From NCBI GenBank assembly GCA_035236585.1, contig CP141130.1:80237944-80301943 (forward strand): 64,000 nt of DNA, given 5' to 3'. A program made the translations under genes and the position numbers. The stretch comes from Warburgia ugandensis (taxonomy: Eukaryota; Streptophyta; Magnoliopsida; Canellales; Canellaceae). A model generated the notes under the pieces. That model was given only the letters and a program-made list of their open reading frames with translations, was not told where the DNA came from and did not search any database. Each line of letters opens with the position of its first letter. The stretch's first letter is position 1. Shown piece after piece: positions 43,967 to 55,550 of this stretch.

Positions 43967-46887
43967 TGTAATATCCTTAATTTTTAGGATAAAATAGAAA
44001 ATTATTAAATAAATAAAAATAAAAATTTATGGATGAAAATTTTTCCTGAAAACATAAGAATTAGAAAGTGCTCGTCGATACGAATCCAACGCCACCAAGA
44101 ACGCGAGAAACGGAGCTCAAACGAGGGAGTTATGAGCCGTCAAAGTTGTAAGGGCAAATTGGTCTTTTGACAGAAAAGTGTTACACAGGGGTCCAAATTG
44201 ATAACGGCACCCCTGTCTACACACGTTTCTACCAGTCCAGCGAAATCGCCGAAGAGACATGGGAAGAGACTTGTGGGAAAGAGTTTCTCTTCCCCAAGAC
44301 TCTAAAACGCTATATCTATGCTCCTCTAGGAGCCAAAACGCTCCACTTTGAGCGTTTTCCCTGAGTGCTACGCAAAACCCTAGCCCTGCAAAATTTAGAT
44401 TTTTCCGGCAAGTAGAGCCCCAGCAACACGAGCAACTCCGGCCAGGTGCAAGGTAAGCCTCAAACCTATGTTTTTCGTATTTATTAAATAGAAAAACAAA
44501 TAGGAAAAACATTTAAAAAATTAGGAAAAATCAGATTTTTAGGAACTTTAGGCACGCTACTGTTGGAGCGTGATTTCACGGACCAAACCTTGTTCGTTTG
44601 GAAATTGCACCGTCCAACTAGTGCACAAGAGACCCAAGAGCATACCCTTTAAATTTGGGAGTGATCCAACGGTGGATTTCTCCAGAAAACCCAAAAACCA
44701 GTACCTAGGGATGTTTTTAGGAACTTGGGAAAAATCATTTAAAAACCATGGTTTTTGGAAAAATCAGTGCAAAAGGAGGGCATAAATGGATTCTAGAGAG
44801 AATTCTGAAGAAAATGGAGCAAAAATCACGCAAAACGGAGCTCTGTAGCTCCGCAGGAGGTGACCGGAATCCGGTCGTCTTCTCCGGCGTCGGCGCCCTG
44901 GCGCTGACGCTAGGACGCACAGGGAGATGACGTCGGCGTTGCACGCTTGCGCGCGGACGGACTGCAGTTGGCGGGCGCTGTGGGGCCGGGACTCTGCGCG
45001 TGCGTCACGGTGCCGAAGAAGCACGGCGCGCGTCCCGTGCGGCGTCTGCGTCGGCGTGCGCCAGTGTACGCCGGTGTAAACCGGCGGAAAAGAGGCGCCG
45101 CCGGTTTAAACCACCTTATGGTGGTCCGGCATGCCCCATTTTAGCGTAGTTTTCACTAAAACTTGATTTTTGGGAGCTAAAGAGGTCCAAATCAGGATCC
45201 GAAAGAGGCGTTGTGACCGTATTGACGACGCGGACCTAGTTTTAAGTTAAAAACTTAGAAATGACAACTTTTTCTTTAGAAAAATTTTAAAATAGTGATG
45301 TGACATGTACAAGTGCACGTGAATATACCAGTTAAAGGGAGTTATTAGCAAGCTAGTGGTCTCACACTGAGGTAGGTGACGACAACTAATGTTTTGCTTT
45401 GATTTTTAAACCATGTTTAAACATAGCATCATGTGTGATTGTGTTTTAAAATGCAATTATTAATTACCGTGGATTTCATGCGACATTGCGTACAGTATGG
45501 TTATTCCAAATTGAAATCTTTTACTGAATAAACTTATTTAAAATGTTTTTACCAGCATGATGTTAATTAGTTATGCTTAGTTAGAGACTTATTTCTTATT
45601 ATATATATAGAAAATGCATGGATTACATGGAAATGAGAATAGAGGCTTATTAGCTGATCCTTTTATAGGCTAACCCCAGGATGAGGGGCATGTCTTGGGG
45701 ATTGCAAGCTATAAGTGCTCTTGAGTTTTAGCATATACATATGATTTCCGTGTTTTATATTTGATGACGGGTGCTCTCGCCCGGTGGGCGTCATGCTAAG
45801 AGGGATAGGGCCGGCCACCCACCTTCCGAGATTATGATGTGATGAGTTTGTGATATGATAGACACCTGCCCATAGATGGCATTCGGTAGGGGTTTGGTAA
45901 CATGGATAGTCCACACTACGGTCGAGCCTTTCCATGGGGACAGACGCTAAGTCTCCCGTTATGGTGTCGACGGGGAGCGGCGGTGGTTGATACCCATGGA
46001 GGGTTGCCACTGCAGCATGATGGCCCATATTCTTATTATGTGTGCATGTATGATGAGCATGGTTATGGATGATATGCCTGGGTGTGACGACACTCAGAGG
46101 TTGACTACGTGTACTCCTGATCAGGGATGTTAGTGCGATGCGGTGGGACCCATTACCTTAGGGTGCCCTTATTCTTGTTGTATGCTCCATGTTATTGATT
46201 CATGTCATGTTTTAACTCAGTGAATTTCATGTTTTAGCATATGGAATAAATTGGCATTTATTTGAACAGGGCATTATGATCTCACTATTTTCATAAATGT
46301 TAGACTTTTCATCAATGCTGTTCATTATTTCTTTTATTTATTACATTAATTGTCTATGTACCTACACAAGCGATAGCTTGCTGAGGCATTGCTTTGTTTT
46401 GCAATGCCTTAGATCTCGAGCGCGACACCAAGGAAAAGCGGTTGATAAACCTTGAGAGCTGCTGAAGACTAGTTTTCCCTATAGTTTTAGACAGTAATGT
46501 GAGTCATTAGAGTGGATTATCATTGAATTTTATTATGAATTTGCATACTTTATAATTGGATGTGATTTAAATCTTTGGACATATGTTGGACATTTATATG
46601 GGATGTTATGATGGATAGACCCTAGGCCATATTATTATTGTCTTTTGGAGGTTTATTTGATTTAAAATAAAGGCACCTATTTATTTGACGTTGATTTATA
46701 CGCGGATTATTTATTTATGTTTAAATTACATGTACGCCATTTTGAGAAAGGAAAACTAACACCCGGAGTTTTTAAGATAGGTTTAGTAAAATGTTAAATA
46801 AATCTTTTCTCATGGGATCCCAAATGCTCTTATTTAAAATGCCATTATTAAAATAAAAAAAATGTCTTGAAAATCCGGGGTGTTACA
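43967..46887. mobile_element. Solo LTR (2.9 kb) of another LTR retrotransposon, nested in Copia
   Basis: Starts TGTAATATCC and ends GGGGTGTTACA, a TG...CA pair with inverted ends. CTTAA flanks it at 43962-43966 and 46888-46892. No second LTR, primer site or coding domain is inside, so the internal part has been lost, most likely by LTR-LTR recombination. The end sequence and great length resemble Ty3/Gypsy LTRs of the Tekay/Del kind; this is inference. Strand is undetermined. Confidence 0.88.
44820..45110. other. CpG-rich core of the solo LTR
   Basis: Locally very GC- and CpG-rich (CCGGCGTCGGCGCCCTGGCG, GCGTCTGCGTCGGCGTGCG) within AT-rich surroundings. Several short frames here are compositional only. 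Confidence 0.7.
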
Positions 46888-49465
46888 CTTAATCCATGTA
46901 ATTACTGTTTATTTGGCAAGTAACATAGAATTACCTTCTCCTCTTCTAGTAATAAAAGAAATGAAATATTGAGTTTGGTGTACTCAGATGTATGTGGTCC
47001 CAGGGAAGTATAGTCACTAGGCAGGAACAAATATTTTGCAACCTTTATAAACGATGCATCTAGGAGGGTATGGTGGAGCGACAAACTAGAAAGGAGCTCA
47101 AGATCCTTATAACAGACAATGGAGGAAAATACACATCAAAAGAGTTCATAGTGTATTGTGCAGCACGAGGCATTAGACACGAGAAGACAGTTCCACATAC
47201 CCCATAGCACAATGGAGTAGCTGAGAGGATGAACCGAACCATTATGAAGAGAGTAAGATGCATGCTTAGTATGACTAAGCTACCTAAGCCATTCTAAGGT
47301 AAAAGCTATGAAGATTGCTTGCTATTTAATCAACAGGTCACCATCAACACCACTTGACTTTGAAGTTCTAGAACAGAAGTGGACTGGCAAGAAAGTGACC
47401 TATGCATACCTAAGGGTATTCGGGTGCAAAGCTTTTGCACATGTATCCAAAGAGATGAGACAAAAGCTAGAACTGAAATCTACCCCATGTATCTTCATCG
47501 GATATAGAGATGAAGAATTCGGATACAGATTGTGGGACCCTGAGACACAAAAAATCATCTATAACAGAGATGTAATATTTTAGGAGAATCAATTCTATGA
47601 AGATCCAAGAAAGGCTAAAGATACTAGCACTCCAGCTCTAATACCAAATTCAGCACCCATTCAAATTGACTTAGAAGCTGCACGAGAAGTTGAACCAGAG
47701 GTAGAGGAGTTCGAGCAGGGGGAGCATTAGTCCCCTGTTCCAGAAGATGTTACAACATCATATGTTGAATCATCACCTCTGCCTGAAGCAAAAGCTCAGC
47801 TTAAGATGTCAACAAGAGGACGTATTCTAATTCCATCATAGAAATATTTCAAATCAAAATATATCATGCTCACTGATGAGGGGGAGCTAAAGATTTTTCA
47901 ACAAGCCCTGGCGCATGTAGACAAGGGCAAATGGGTGCAAGAAGAAATTAGCTCATTAAAGAAAAATTGGACATAGAGCTAGTGATACTTCCCAAGGGGA
48001 AAAGAGCACTGATGAACAAGTAGGTCTTCAAGGTGAAAAGAGGAGGCAATGGAGAACCAGTCAAGTACAAAGCACAATTGGTCGTCAAAGGCTTTGAGCA
48101 GATGAAAGGAATAGATTTTGACGAGATCTTTTCACCAATGTAAAGATGACATCAACCAAAATTATACTTGGATTGGTGGCAAGACACAACTTAGAGCTTA
48201 AACAGATGGATGTCAAGACAACTTTTCTACATTGAGATATCGAGAAGGAGATATACATGAAACAACTAGAGGGTTTTGAAGTCGAAAAGAAGAAGCATCT
48301 AGTATGCAAGTTGAAGAAAAGTATTTATAGACTCAAGCAAGAGCCAAGACAATGGTATAAGAAGTTTGACTCATTCATGACGAGTCAAGGTTTCAAAAGA
48401 ACAGCTGCAGATCAGTGTGTGTATGTCCAGAGATTACCTGAGGGTAAATTCATGATTCAACTACTCTATGTAGATGACATGTTGATAGTTGGATCAGATA
48501 TGACCATGATCAGCAAGTTGAAGAGAGAGTTATCTAAGTCTTTTGACATGCAAGACTTAGGGGTGGCTCAGCAAATCTTGGGGATGAAGACTATATGTGA
48601 CAAGAAAACCAGGAAGTTGTGGCTGTCACAGGAAAAATATGTTGAACGAGTAATCAAGAAGTTCAACATGAAGAGCGCCAAGCCAGTCAACACTCCACTA
48701 AGCAATCATTTCAAACTAAGCAAGAATATGTGTCCCTCAACACCACAAGAAATATACAGGATGGCTAAGATTCCCTACTCATCAGTAGTTAGGGGTTTGA
48801 TGTATGCAATGGTGTGCACAAAGCCGGATATTGCTCATATAGTAGGAGTCATGAGCAGATTTCTTTCAAATCTAGGCAAAGATCATTGGGAAGCTGTGAA
48901 GTGGATACTACGGTACATGAAGGGTACATCTAAGCTATGCTTGTTCTTTAGAAGTACAGATACACTTCTAGAAGGTTACACAAATGCTGATATGGCGGGA
49001 GATCGTGATGGAAGAAAGTCAACATCAGGGTTCATTTTCACTTTTGCAGGGGAAGGTGTATCATGACAGTCCAAATTGCAAAATGTGCGTTGCTCTATCG
49101 ACAACAGAAGCTGAATATATTGCTGTAGCTGAAGCAGGTAAGGAAATATTGTGGATAAAGTAATTTCTTCAGGAGCTCGGTATTACACAAGAAGCATACA
49201 AGACACATTGCGACAATCAGAGTACTCTAGACCTGAGCAAAAACTCAATGTATCACGCGTGCACCAAGCACATTGATATGTGGTATCACGGGATATGAGA
49301 GGTGACAAAAGAACAAATGATAAAGCTGGAAAAGATTCACACTGATGAAAATCCTATAGATATCTTGACAAAGGTGGTAACTTATGAGAAGCTACTACTA
49401 TGTAAAAACATAGCAGACATGAGTTCAGACTAGTGGAGTATGGCATGGGAATAGATGGGGAGAAT

Positions 49466-49791
49466 TGATGAAGTCCATCCCCATAATCACACCCGAAGAA
49501 TCCTATAAAATTAAGGCAATTTAGTTAAATGTAATCTTGATTAGGAGTCCTAATCAGAGAAGAAAAAGGAAAGTAGGATAAGAATCCTACTAAAAACTTT
49601 TCACTACTTTTAGCCTCTATAAATAAGACCAGAGGCAAAGCCAAAATCATTAGAATAGAATGGGTGTAATCCTTTCTCATAGTGAAGATATTCCCCTCCT
49701 CATCTTGTGGATGTAGGCTATACATAGCCGAACCACGTAAACCCTTTTTGTGTTCTGTGTGTGATTTTGATCCTAACTGCTATGCCTAACA
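49466..49791 (+). repeat. 3' LTR of the Copia element
   Basis: 326 bp. Matches the 5' LTR with numerous substitutions, and lacks about 15 bp present near the end of the 5' LTR. Confidence 0.95.
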
Positions 49792-49796
49792 AATAT

Positions 49797-51850
49797 GTCT
49801 ATTACTTTTGGAGATTTAGGTAACATCCGTAGCAAGCTTTTGGACTTGGTGGTGAAATGGGTTGACTTATCATACTGAACCAGTGTCACAATCCTTCCCC
49901 TTGTTTGCTTGGTAGAAGTTTTATCCTTTGTGCCATTGAGATGCTATTTTCTATCATTGGACCTTTCATAAGTAAAGTTAGGTACACACCTAATCGCTTA
50001 TTTAGATGCATTAGTATACTTGAAGGTTGAGCATAAGGTGGTTTAACTTTCTTCCTACTAGTGCGCGCAGGCACATACTTCCCATCTCTACTATCCAATC
50101 TATGCATATCCCTGGTGATTCCTTTATAGCAATAATAATGGCACAGACTAAGCTGACATTCCTAACAATCATGCTATTATCCATCTTATCCTTGAAGAGC
50201 AAAGTATGTATGTCTTAACACATTTGAATCCTCAATAATTTATAGCATAAGAAGTTACAAAGATAATAACAAGAACTCTAACCTAGTCACATGAGAACTA
50301 CCAACCAAAATAAACTAAACCTCTCCACCTTAAACATTGGATAGAATTATAAATCACACCAAAACTCAAACCAACCAATAAACTATCATTGGATTTAACA
50401 ATTCTAATTTACATTGTGGAAAGCGACCAACTGGAAATAGAGGAGAGGTAGCAATGTAAAACTAGTGTTCTCCCTTAAAAGCCCTAGATAACAAACTAAT
50501 TCAACCAATACTTGAGAAATCCAAATTCTAAAGAAAGGAATGTTGGGATAGTGCGTGCACCACAATTGCTTACTGTGGTGCCCCCCACATGATGGGCCCT
50601 AAAAATCGTTGATCAAACATGTCCATTGATTTCTATGCATTTGGATCATTATTGCTCTAAAAAGTGTTAAGGATTGGATGAGCATTGAATCTAAAAAAAA
50701 TGTTTTTTTGATTACTAAACATGGATGGTGGGAAACCTTGTTTAAAGAGCAGTCCATATTCAACAAGTAAGAAGCACAATTTTTGGATCTTATATTCATT
50801 TAATAACCTTAATGTTGGGTATACAAGTGATCCGGAGACATAGATAAAGCCAAAGATGAGTTTTTATGTTCTCTCATCATATTCTATGTTTAGATTCTAA
50901 AATTTCAATATATGACAATTTCATGGCAAGAGGTTTTTAAGGAATGGTTTTGGTATTTCCTCTCGATTCTATTATATGAATTGTAGCTTAGATTAGATGG
51001 TCATGAAATAATTTTTATGTTTGAGTTAATGATTTTTAGATAAATTATGCTAAGCCTAGACAAGTTATAGTTATAGATATTAAATGATTCATAGTAGTTA
51101 AGATAGTTCATGCTAAAAGATTGTTTACTCTTTCGAGACCTTCTAGGTTGTAGCTAAGAATGATTCTAGGTCATACGCATGAGAGATATGAGAATGATTC
51201 TTACTGTAGATTCATATTTCCTATGCTAGTTCGTATCATCTATGTTTTCTTTTAGTTTAGTTTACTTTTGTTTTAGTTTTAATTTTATTTTAAATCCAAA
51301 AATGAAAACTCCTTTACTTTGTAGAAACCTATTCCATCCCTGCTATTTGATAAATCTTTGCCTTACAATATATCTTTCATACTTGCAAAGACTTATTGTG
51401 AAAAATAAACATCACCTACATTAAGGTCAATAATCATTTTCTCCAAGCTAAATACATTCTTCACGAAATTTTTTTGTAGGAATATACTCTTTCATAATGA
51501 TTTATTTGCAGCATATAAACCTATTTTCAACATATAGATTAGATCATATAAAATATTCAAAAACATGGTGACCATTCACTAATATCTATCCTAGGGATCC
51601 TAACTAAAACATCTTACTAATTGTGGGGATTTAGTCAAAAATTTTGAATTTTGAAGGAAAACAATGTGGTGCCTTTTGTTTTTCAATATTAATTTATTTC
51701 TTGTGTTGTGCAGCAATAAGTAATTTCAATCTAACAACATTGCAATATCAACATAAATGCTTACTAGAAAGAAACGAAAGTAGGACTACCCATTTTATCA
51801 TTTTTTATTGGCTTTCTAATTTTGTTCTTGTCTTTGTGGAGTTTTGGTGC
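49797..51850. other. AT-rich intergenic DNA, no gene seen
   Basis: No coding sequence, LTR or SINE recognised in these 2 kb. Confidence 0.4.
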
Positions 51851-51854
51851 CTTG

Positions 51855-52376
51855 TGTCATAGGCTTAGCTTCTCAAACTCTCGTGCGGTACTTAGATTGG
51901 CTTCTCACCCCTAACCAACTAAGTAAGCCTGACTAGAAACTCAAAGGAGAAGAACAACTGAAAGGAAACTTGGAAGGAACTCTGGCTTTATTGCTTTGAA
52001 GATGCTTACAACTCTTGCATGATTTGCAAGTGAGGAAGCTCCCTATTTATAGGTGCTTACCTCCTTCCACCTCCTCAATGGATGGTGAGGATATTTACAA
52101 GTGTTAACCATCCAACAGTTGGAGACTATTCTAGAATCCTCTCTAGAGGTCTCTACACAAGTCTTTGGTTCCACCACATTTAGGATGCTCCTAGAGAATT
52201 CTAGAGGCAAGATATTTACATGTACTTAGGCCTTCTAGAATATGGATCCTTGTGATGGATCTTCAATAGCAAGCCTAAGTCCTTCAGGCCATGTCCACGA
52301 TTTGAGTAAGCCTTCATTAGAGGTTGTAGGCCCTGGTCACTGGCCTTGTAATGCAAATTCGTGACATTCTCCCCCA
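51855..52376 (-). repeat. 3' LTR (left) of the Gag/protease element
   Basis: 522 bp, running TGTCATAGGC to TTCGTGACA on the plus strand. Clearly homologous to 54547-55062. Confidence 0.93.
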
Positions 52377-52647
52377 CCTGATAATGTCAACACTCTCATC
52401 GACACATCTTCACTAGTGTTGCACTCTTTGCATTTGGGCATGTCTCTTATTGCCTTGTCCTCTTCATGAGATGCCTTGCGGTGTCTCTCCCTTTGCACCT
52501 TGCTATCTGACTACTCTTGTGCACTTTTGGGACTTTCTTTGGTTCCTTCCTGTTATGTGCGTTCTTGCACACTTGTGCACCTTTGCATAGTTGTAAATTG
52601 TCACTCCTCTGACGCTCCTCTTTTGTTGCTCTTTGTTGTTGTGCCTC

Positions 52648-54481
52648 CTACACATTGGTGTAGCAGCTACTAGCTCCAGTGGTTCTTGCACGTCTCAGCT
52701 TGGTCTTGTCTCTCTTGGAGTTTCCGTGTTGTGGCACACCCTTGTCATCAACTGGTCTGCCCTCAAACCCTCCAAACCTTAGCACCGCAGTGCCACCTGG
52801 ACGTTGTAAGTCTAGTTGTGTCGAATCCACACTCTTTGTGGATCCCTCTATTAGCTGCAAGGCGGATAACATCTTCCCCTACCCCTTTCCATTCTTCAAC
52901 ACTGGGACTCCACAAGGGGTCTTCTCATCAAAGAAGCTCAGCATTCCAAGGTTTGGCATAGAGACTGCTCTAGCCTTGGTGAGGAAATCCATTCCTAGGA
53001 TAACCTCATAATCGTCCAAAGGTACTACAGTTGAAGTGATGGTGCCTTGCCACTCCCCCACCTGGACAGGTACGTCTCTAGCAACTCCTAGTACGGACTT
53101 CGCTTTGGAGTTGATTGCCTTGATCATGCTCTCATCCTTCTTGATCTTAAGGCCTAATCTCTTAGCCTCCCCTTAAGAGATGAAGTTGTGAGTAGCTCCC
53201 GTGTCCACCATAGCTCATGTGCCTTTGCCTTTGAGACACACGTCCACATACATCAACCTTTTTTCGGTAGGGGTTTTAGGAACCTTTGACTTGATAGCGT
53301 TGATATTTTGTGAGGTAAGACATTTTATAATCTTCCACAGTACTTCCTTCTTCCTAATGTGAGATCATGGAGTTTAAGGCTTTCCTCTGGGGACAATCAT
53401 GCATGAAGTGCGGTCCATTCGCAGAAGTAGCAAGCTCTCAGAGGAGAAGCTTGTTCCTTGCTCTTTTCCCAACTTAATGGTTTGGATGACTCAGGCATGT
53501 TCTTATGAACACCTTTGTCTCCCTCACCATTGTCATGGCTACTCTTTTGGCCATTCGATTTCCCATCATCTTTTCTTATTTTGACTAAGAATTCAGCTGC
53601 GCTGATGGCAGTAGACAAAGTAGAGATGTTACGGCGATGTAACTCTTGTTTTGCCCAATCTTTTAGTCCGCTGGAGAAGTACACAAACTTGTCTTCTTCA
53701 GACATGTCGGAGATCTCAAACAAAGATTTGAATACTCCTAAATATAATCTCGAATAGTCCTCATATGTTTCAACCATCGTAACTTCTCTTGAGCCTCAAT
53801 GTGTTCATTCTCTAAATAGAAATGCGTCTTAAGGTCCTCTTTAAACTCATTCCAAGTGTTAATAGTGAACATACCTCTTTCGATTTCCATGCTTCTCCTA
53901 TGCCACCATAGTAGAGCATTGTCCATGAGGTAGAGTGAGGCAGTGGCAATCTTCTGCTCATCTTCCTCCATTTGTAGGCGTTGGAAGTACCTTTCAACGT
54001 TCCATAAAAACGTATCGATTTCCTTTACATCCCGCTTGCCACCATAGCTCTTTGGCTTTGGGACATCAATCTTAGGGGCCTCACAAGCCACATGAGTCCT
54101 ATTTGCCACGGCTTCCTTGCACAAGGATACGTCCTCACACATCACCTTCATCTCATTACAGAGTGTAGCTAACTCCACAAACAGCTTGTCAATTTAGGTT
54201 TGGAACTCCACATGACTTGCATTCCTCATGAAGTATAGACCATTCTCCCACTCTCCCTTAAGCTCTTCCCCTATAGCTTCAAGGGACCCAAACGTTGGGT
54301 GCTCTAACTCTAGTCGAGTGGAGATATCCGCAATCACTTTCTCCATCTTAACAACGGCTATCTCCATCTTAACAAGTCTGGATTCCAACGAAGAGACTAA
54401 GTCCTTGGACTTGCCTCTCTTGATCCTCCAAGCATCCTCACTAGCAAGCTTCACATTTGAGACATGAGAACTGTCAGCCAT
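52648..54481 (-). pseudogene. Gypsy-type Gag-protease ORF, broken
   Basis: Starts MADSSHVSNVKLASED at 54481. A coiled-coil-like stretch (LESRLVKMEIAVVKMEKVIA) precedes the Gag core, which holds KSYGGKRDVKEIDTFLWNVE and LYLMDNALLWWHRR. One in-frame stop lies near 54194, and a frameshift near 53740 splits the core. A CCHC knuckle beginning CYFC near 53420 is cut by another frameshift. The protease active site VDTGATHNFIS follows (DTG at 53205-53197), with a stop right after it, then VILGMDFLTKARAV. The frame ends at 52648. Gag would coat the particle and the protease would cleave it; this copy is inactive. Confidence 0.88.
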
Positions 54482-54524
54482 CTTCCTCTCCTTGCTAGGA
54501 TAAGAACCTTTGATCCTAACTTGC

Positions 54525-54544
54525 CAAACCTTGCTCTGATACCA
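54525..54544 (-). other. Primer binding site of the Gag/protease element
   Basis: On the minus strand TTGGTATCAGAGCAAGG follows the end of the 5' LTR; it complements plant initiator methionine tRNA. Confidence 0.92.
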
Positions 54545-54546
54545 AC

Positions 54547-55062
54547 TGTCACGGGCTTAGCTTCTTAGACTCCAGTGTGGTACTTAGATTGGCTTCTCAC
54601 CCCAAACCAACTAAGTAAGCTTGACTAGAAACTCAAAGGAGAAGAACAACTGAAAGGAAACTTGGAAGGAACTCTAGCTTTATTGCTTTGAAGATGCTTA
54701 CAACTCTTGAATGATTTGCATGTGAGGAAGCTCCCATGTTTATAGGTGCTTACCTCCTTCCACCTCCTCAATGGATGATGGAGATCTTTACAAGTGTTAG
54801 CCATCCAACAGTTGGAGATTATTTTAGAATCCTCTCTAGAAGTCTCTACACAAGTCTTTGGTTCCACCACATTCAGGATGCTCCTAGAGAATTCTAGAGG
54901 CAAGATATTTACATGATGTACTTGGGCCTTCTAGAATATGGATCCTTATGATGGATCTTCAACAGCAAGCCTAAGTCCTTTAGGCCATGTCCACGATTTG
55001 AGTAAGCCTTCATTAGAGGTTGTAGGCCCTGGTCACTGGCCTTGCACTACAAGTCCGTGATA
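54547..55062 (-). repeat. 5' LTR (right) of the Gag/protease element
   Basis: 516 bp. The outer end reads CGTGATA where the other copy has CGTGACA, a single change in the terminal dinucleotide context. Confidence 0.93.
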
Positions 55063-55550
55063 CTTGGCTAGCATAAGAGGGAGGTGAAAAACTATAATTA
55101 CAAAACACTTAATACAAATAGTAGAACTGTCTCTGTCTTTTTATCATTATTTATTTGTTGATAGGAGTAATATATTGTACTAATTAAATATATCTAGTAA
55201 ACTAAGTGCCATTATTATACTAACTAAATATATCTAGTAAACTAAGTGTCATTACAATAATCCTCTAAAGCATTAATAATAAAGTCAGGAGGATCTCCTA
55301 TCTATAGGTAAGATCCCTCGTTAGATAGCAAAGTTTGCAAGCAAATAAGCCATTATGTCCCATTGTCTCATGATGTCACTCCTCTTTTGGTTGTTCAGTC
55401 TTCTCATTAGTAGCATGCACTCCTTCCTCATCCTCTGAGTTTTCCAAGTCAATGATTTATGGTTCATCAATAACTTCAACACAATCTTCAAATACCCTTA
55501 CACAAAGAGGTTATTTGAATGTAGGTCAGTAGTAATTTTGACGCCTTAAT
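55063..55550. other. Intergenic DNA with a 40-bp tandem duplication
   Basis: A 40-bp unit starting TACTAATTAAATATATCTAG lies at 55178-55217 and is repeated, with two or three changes, at 55218-55257. No gene seen. Confidence 0.6.

Larger units (their letters stand above)
42663..49300 (+). pseudogene. Copia Gag-Pol polyprotein, broken
   Basis: Gag starts at 42663 (MEETSFGNIMAG) with in-frame stops near 42735, 42831, 42861 and 42930, and a frameshift near 43090. Its zinc knuckle (CYHYDIPGHMKRDC, about 43332-43373) has lost the second cysteine. The protease site near 43520 reads DTT, not DTG. The pre-integrase region is split by the solo LTR; the reading resumes at about 46888. Integrase has a deletion near 47065, and its C-terminal part is open at 47308-47583. 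Reverse transcriptase and RNase H are best kept: an open frame at 48257-49066 has YVDD (near 48470) and DRDGRKSTSG. It cannot make an active polyprotein. Confidence 0.92.
41946..49791 (+). mobile_element. Ty1/Copia LTR retrotransposon, decayed, hosting a nested solo LTR
   Basis: Two LTRs (41946-42286 and 49466-49791) start TGATGAAGTCC and end TAACA. The 5-bp duplication AATAT lies at 41941-41945 and 49792-49796. A tRNA-iMet primer site follows the 5' LTR, and a purine tract (GATGGGGAGAA) precedes the 3' LTR. Coding order gag, protease, integrase, reverse transcriptase, RNase H identifies Copia. About 2.9 kb of its 7.8 kb is the solo LTR at 43967-46887. LTRs differ by many substitutions and an indel, so it is not recent. 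Confidence 0.96.
51855..55062 (-). mobile_element. Non-autonomous Ty3/Gypsy-type LTR element with Gag and protease only (TR-GAG-like)
   Basis: LTRs at 51855-52376 and 54547-55062. Read on -, the 5' LTR (right) is followed by a tRNA-iMet primer site, Gag, a zinc knuckle and a protease, then a purine tract (GGTGGGGGAGAA, 52377-52388) and the 3' LTR. Only about 480 bp separate protease from the 3' LTR, with no reverse transcriptase, RNase H or integrase. CTTG flanks both ends (51851-51854 and 55063-55066). The layout matches plant TR-GAG elements, which rely on enzymes from other elements. Confidence 0.88.

Noticed and set aside
44735..45144. Open frames on both strands in the GC-rich part of the solo LTR
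   Set aside because: GC-rich sequence lacks stops by composition; frames overlap on both strands with no domain.
45663..46028. 121-codon minus-strand open frame in the solo LTR
   Set aside because: Lies wholly inside the LTR and matches nothing known.
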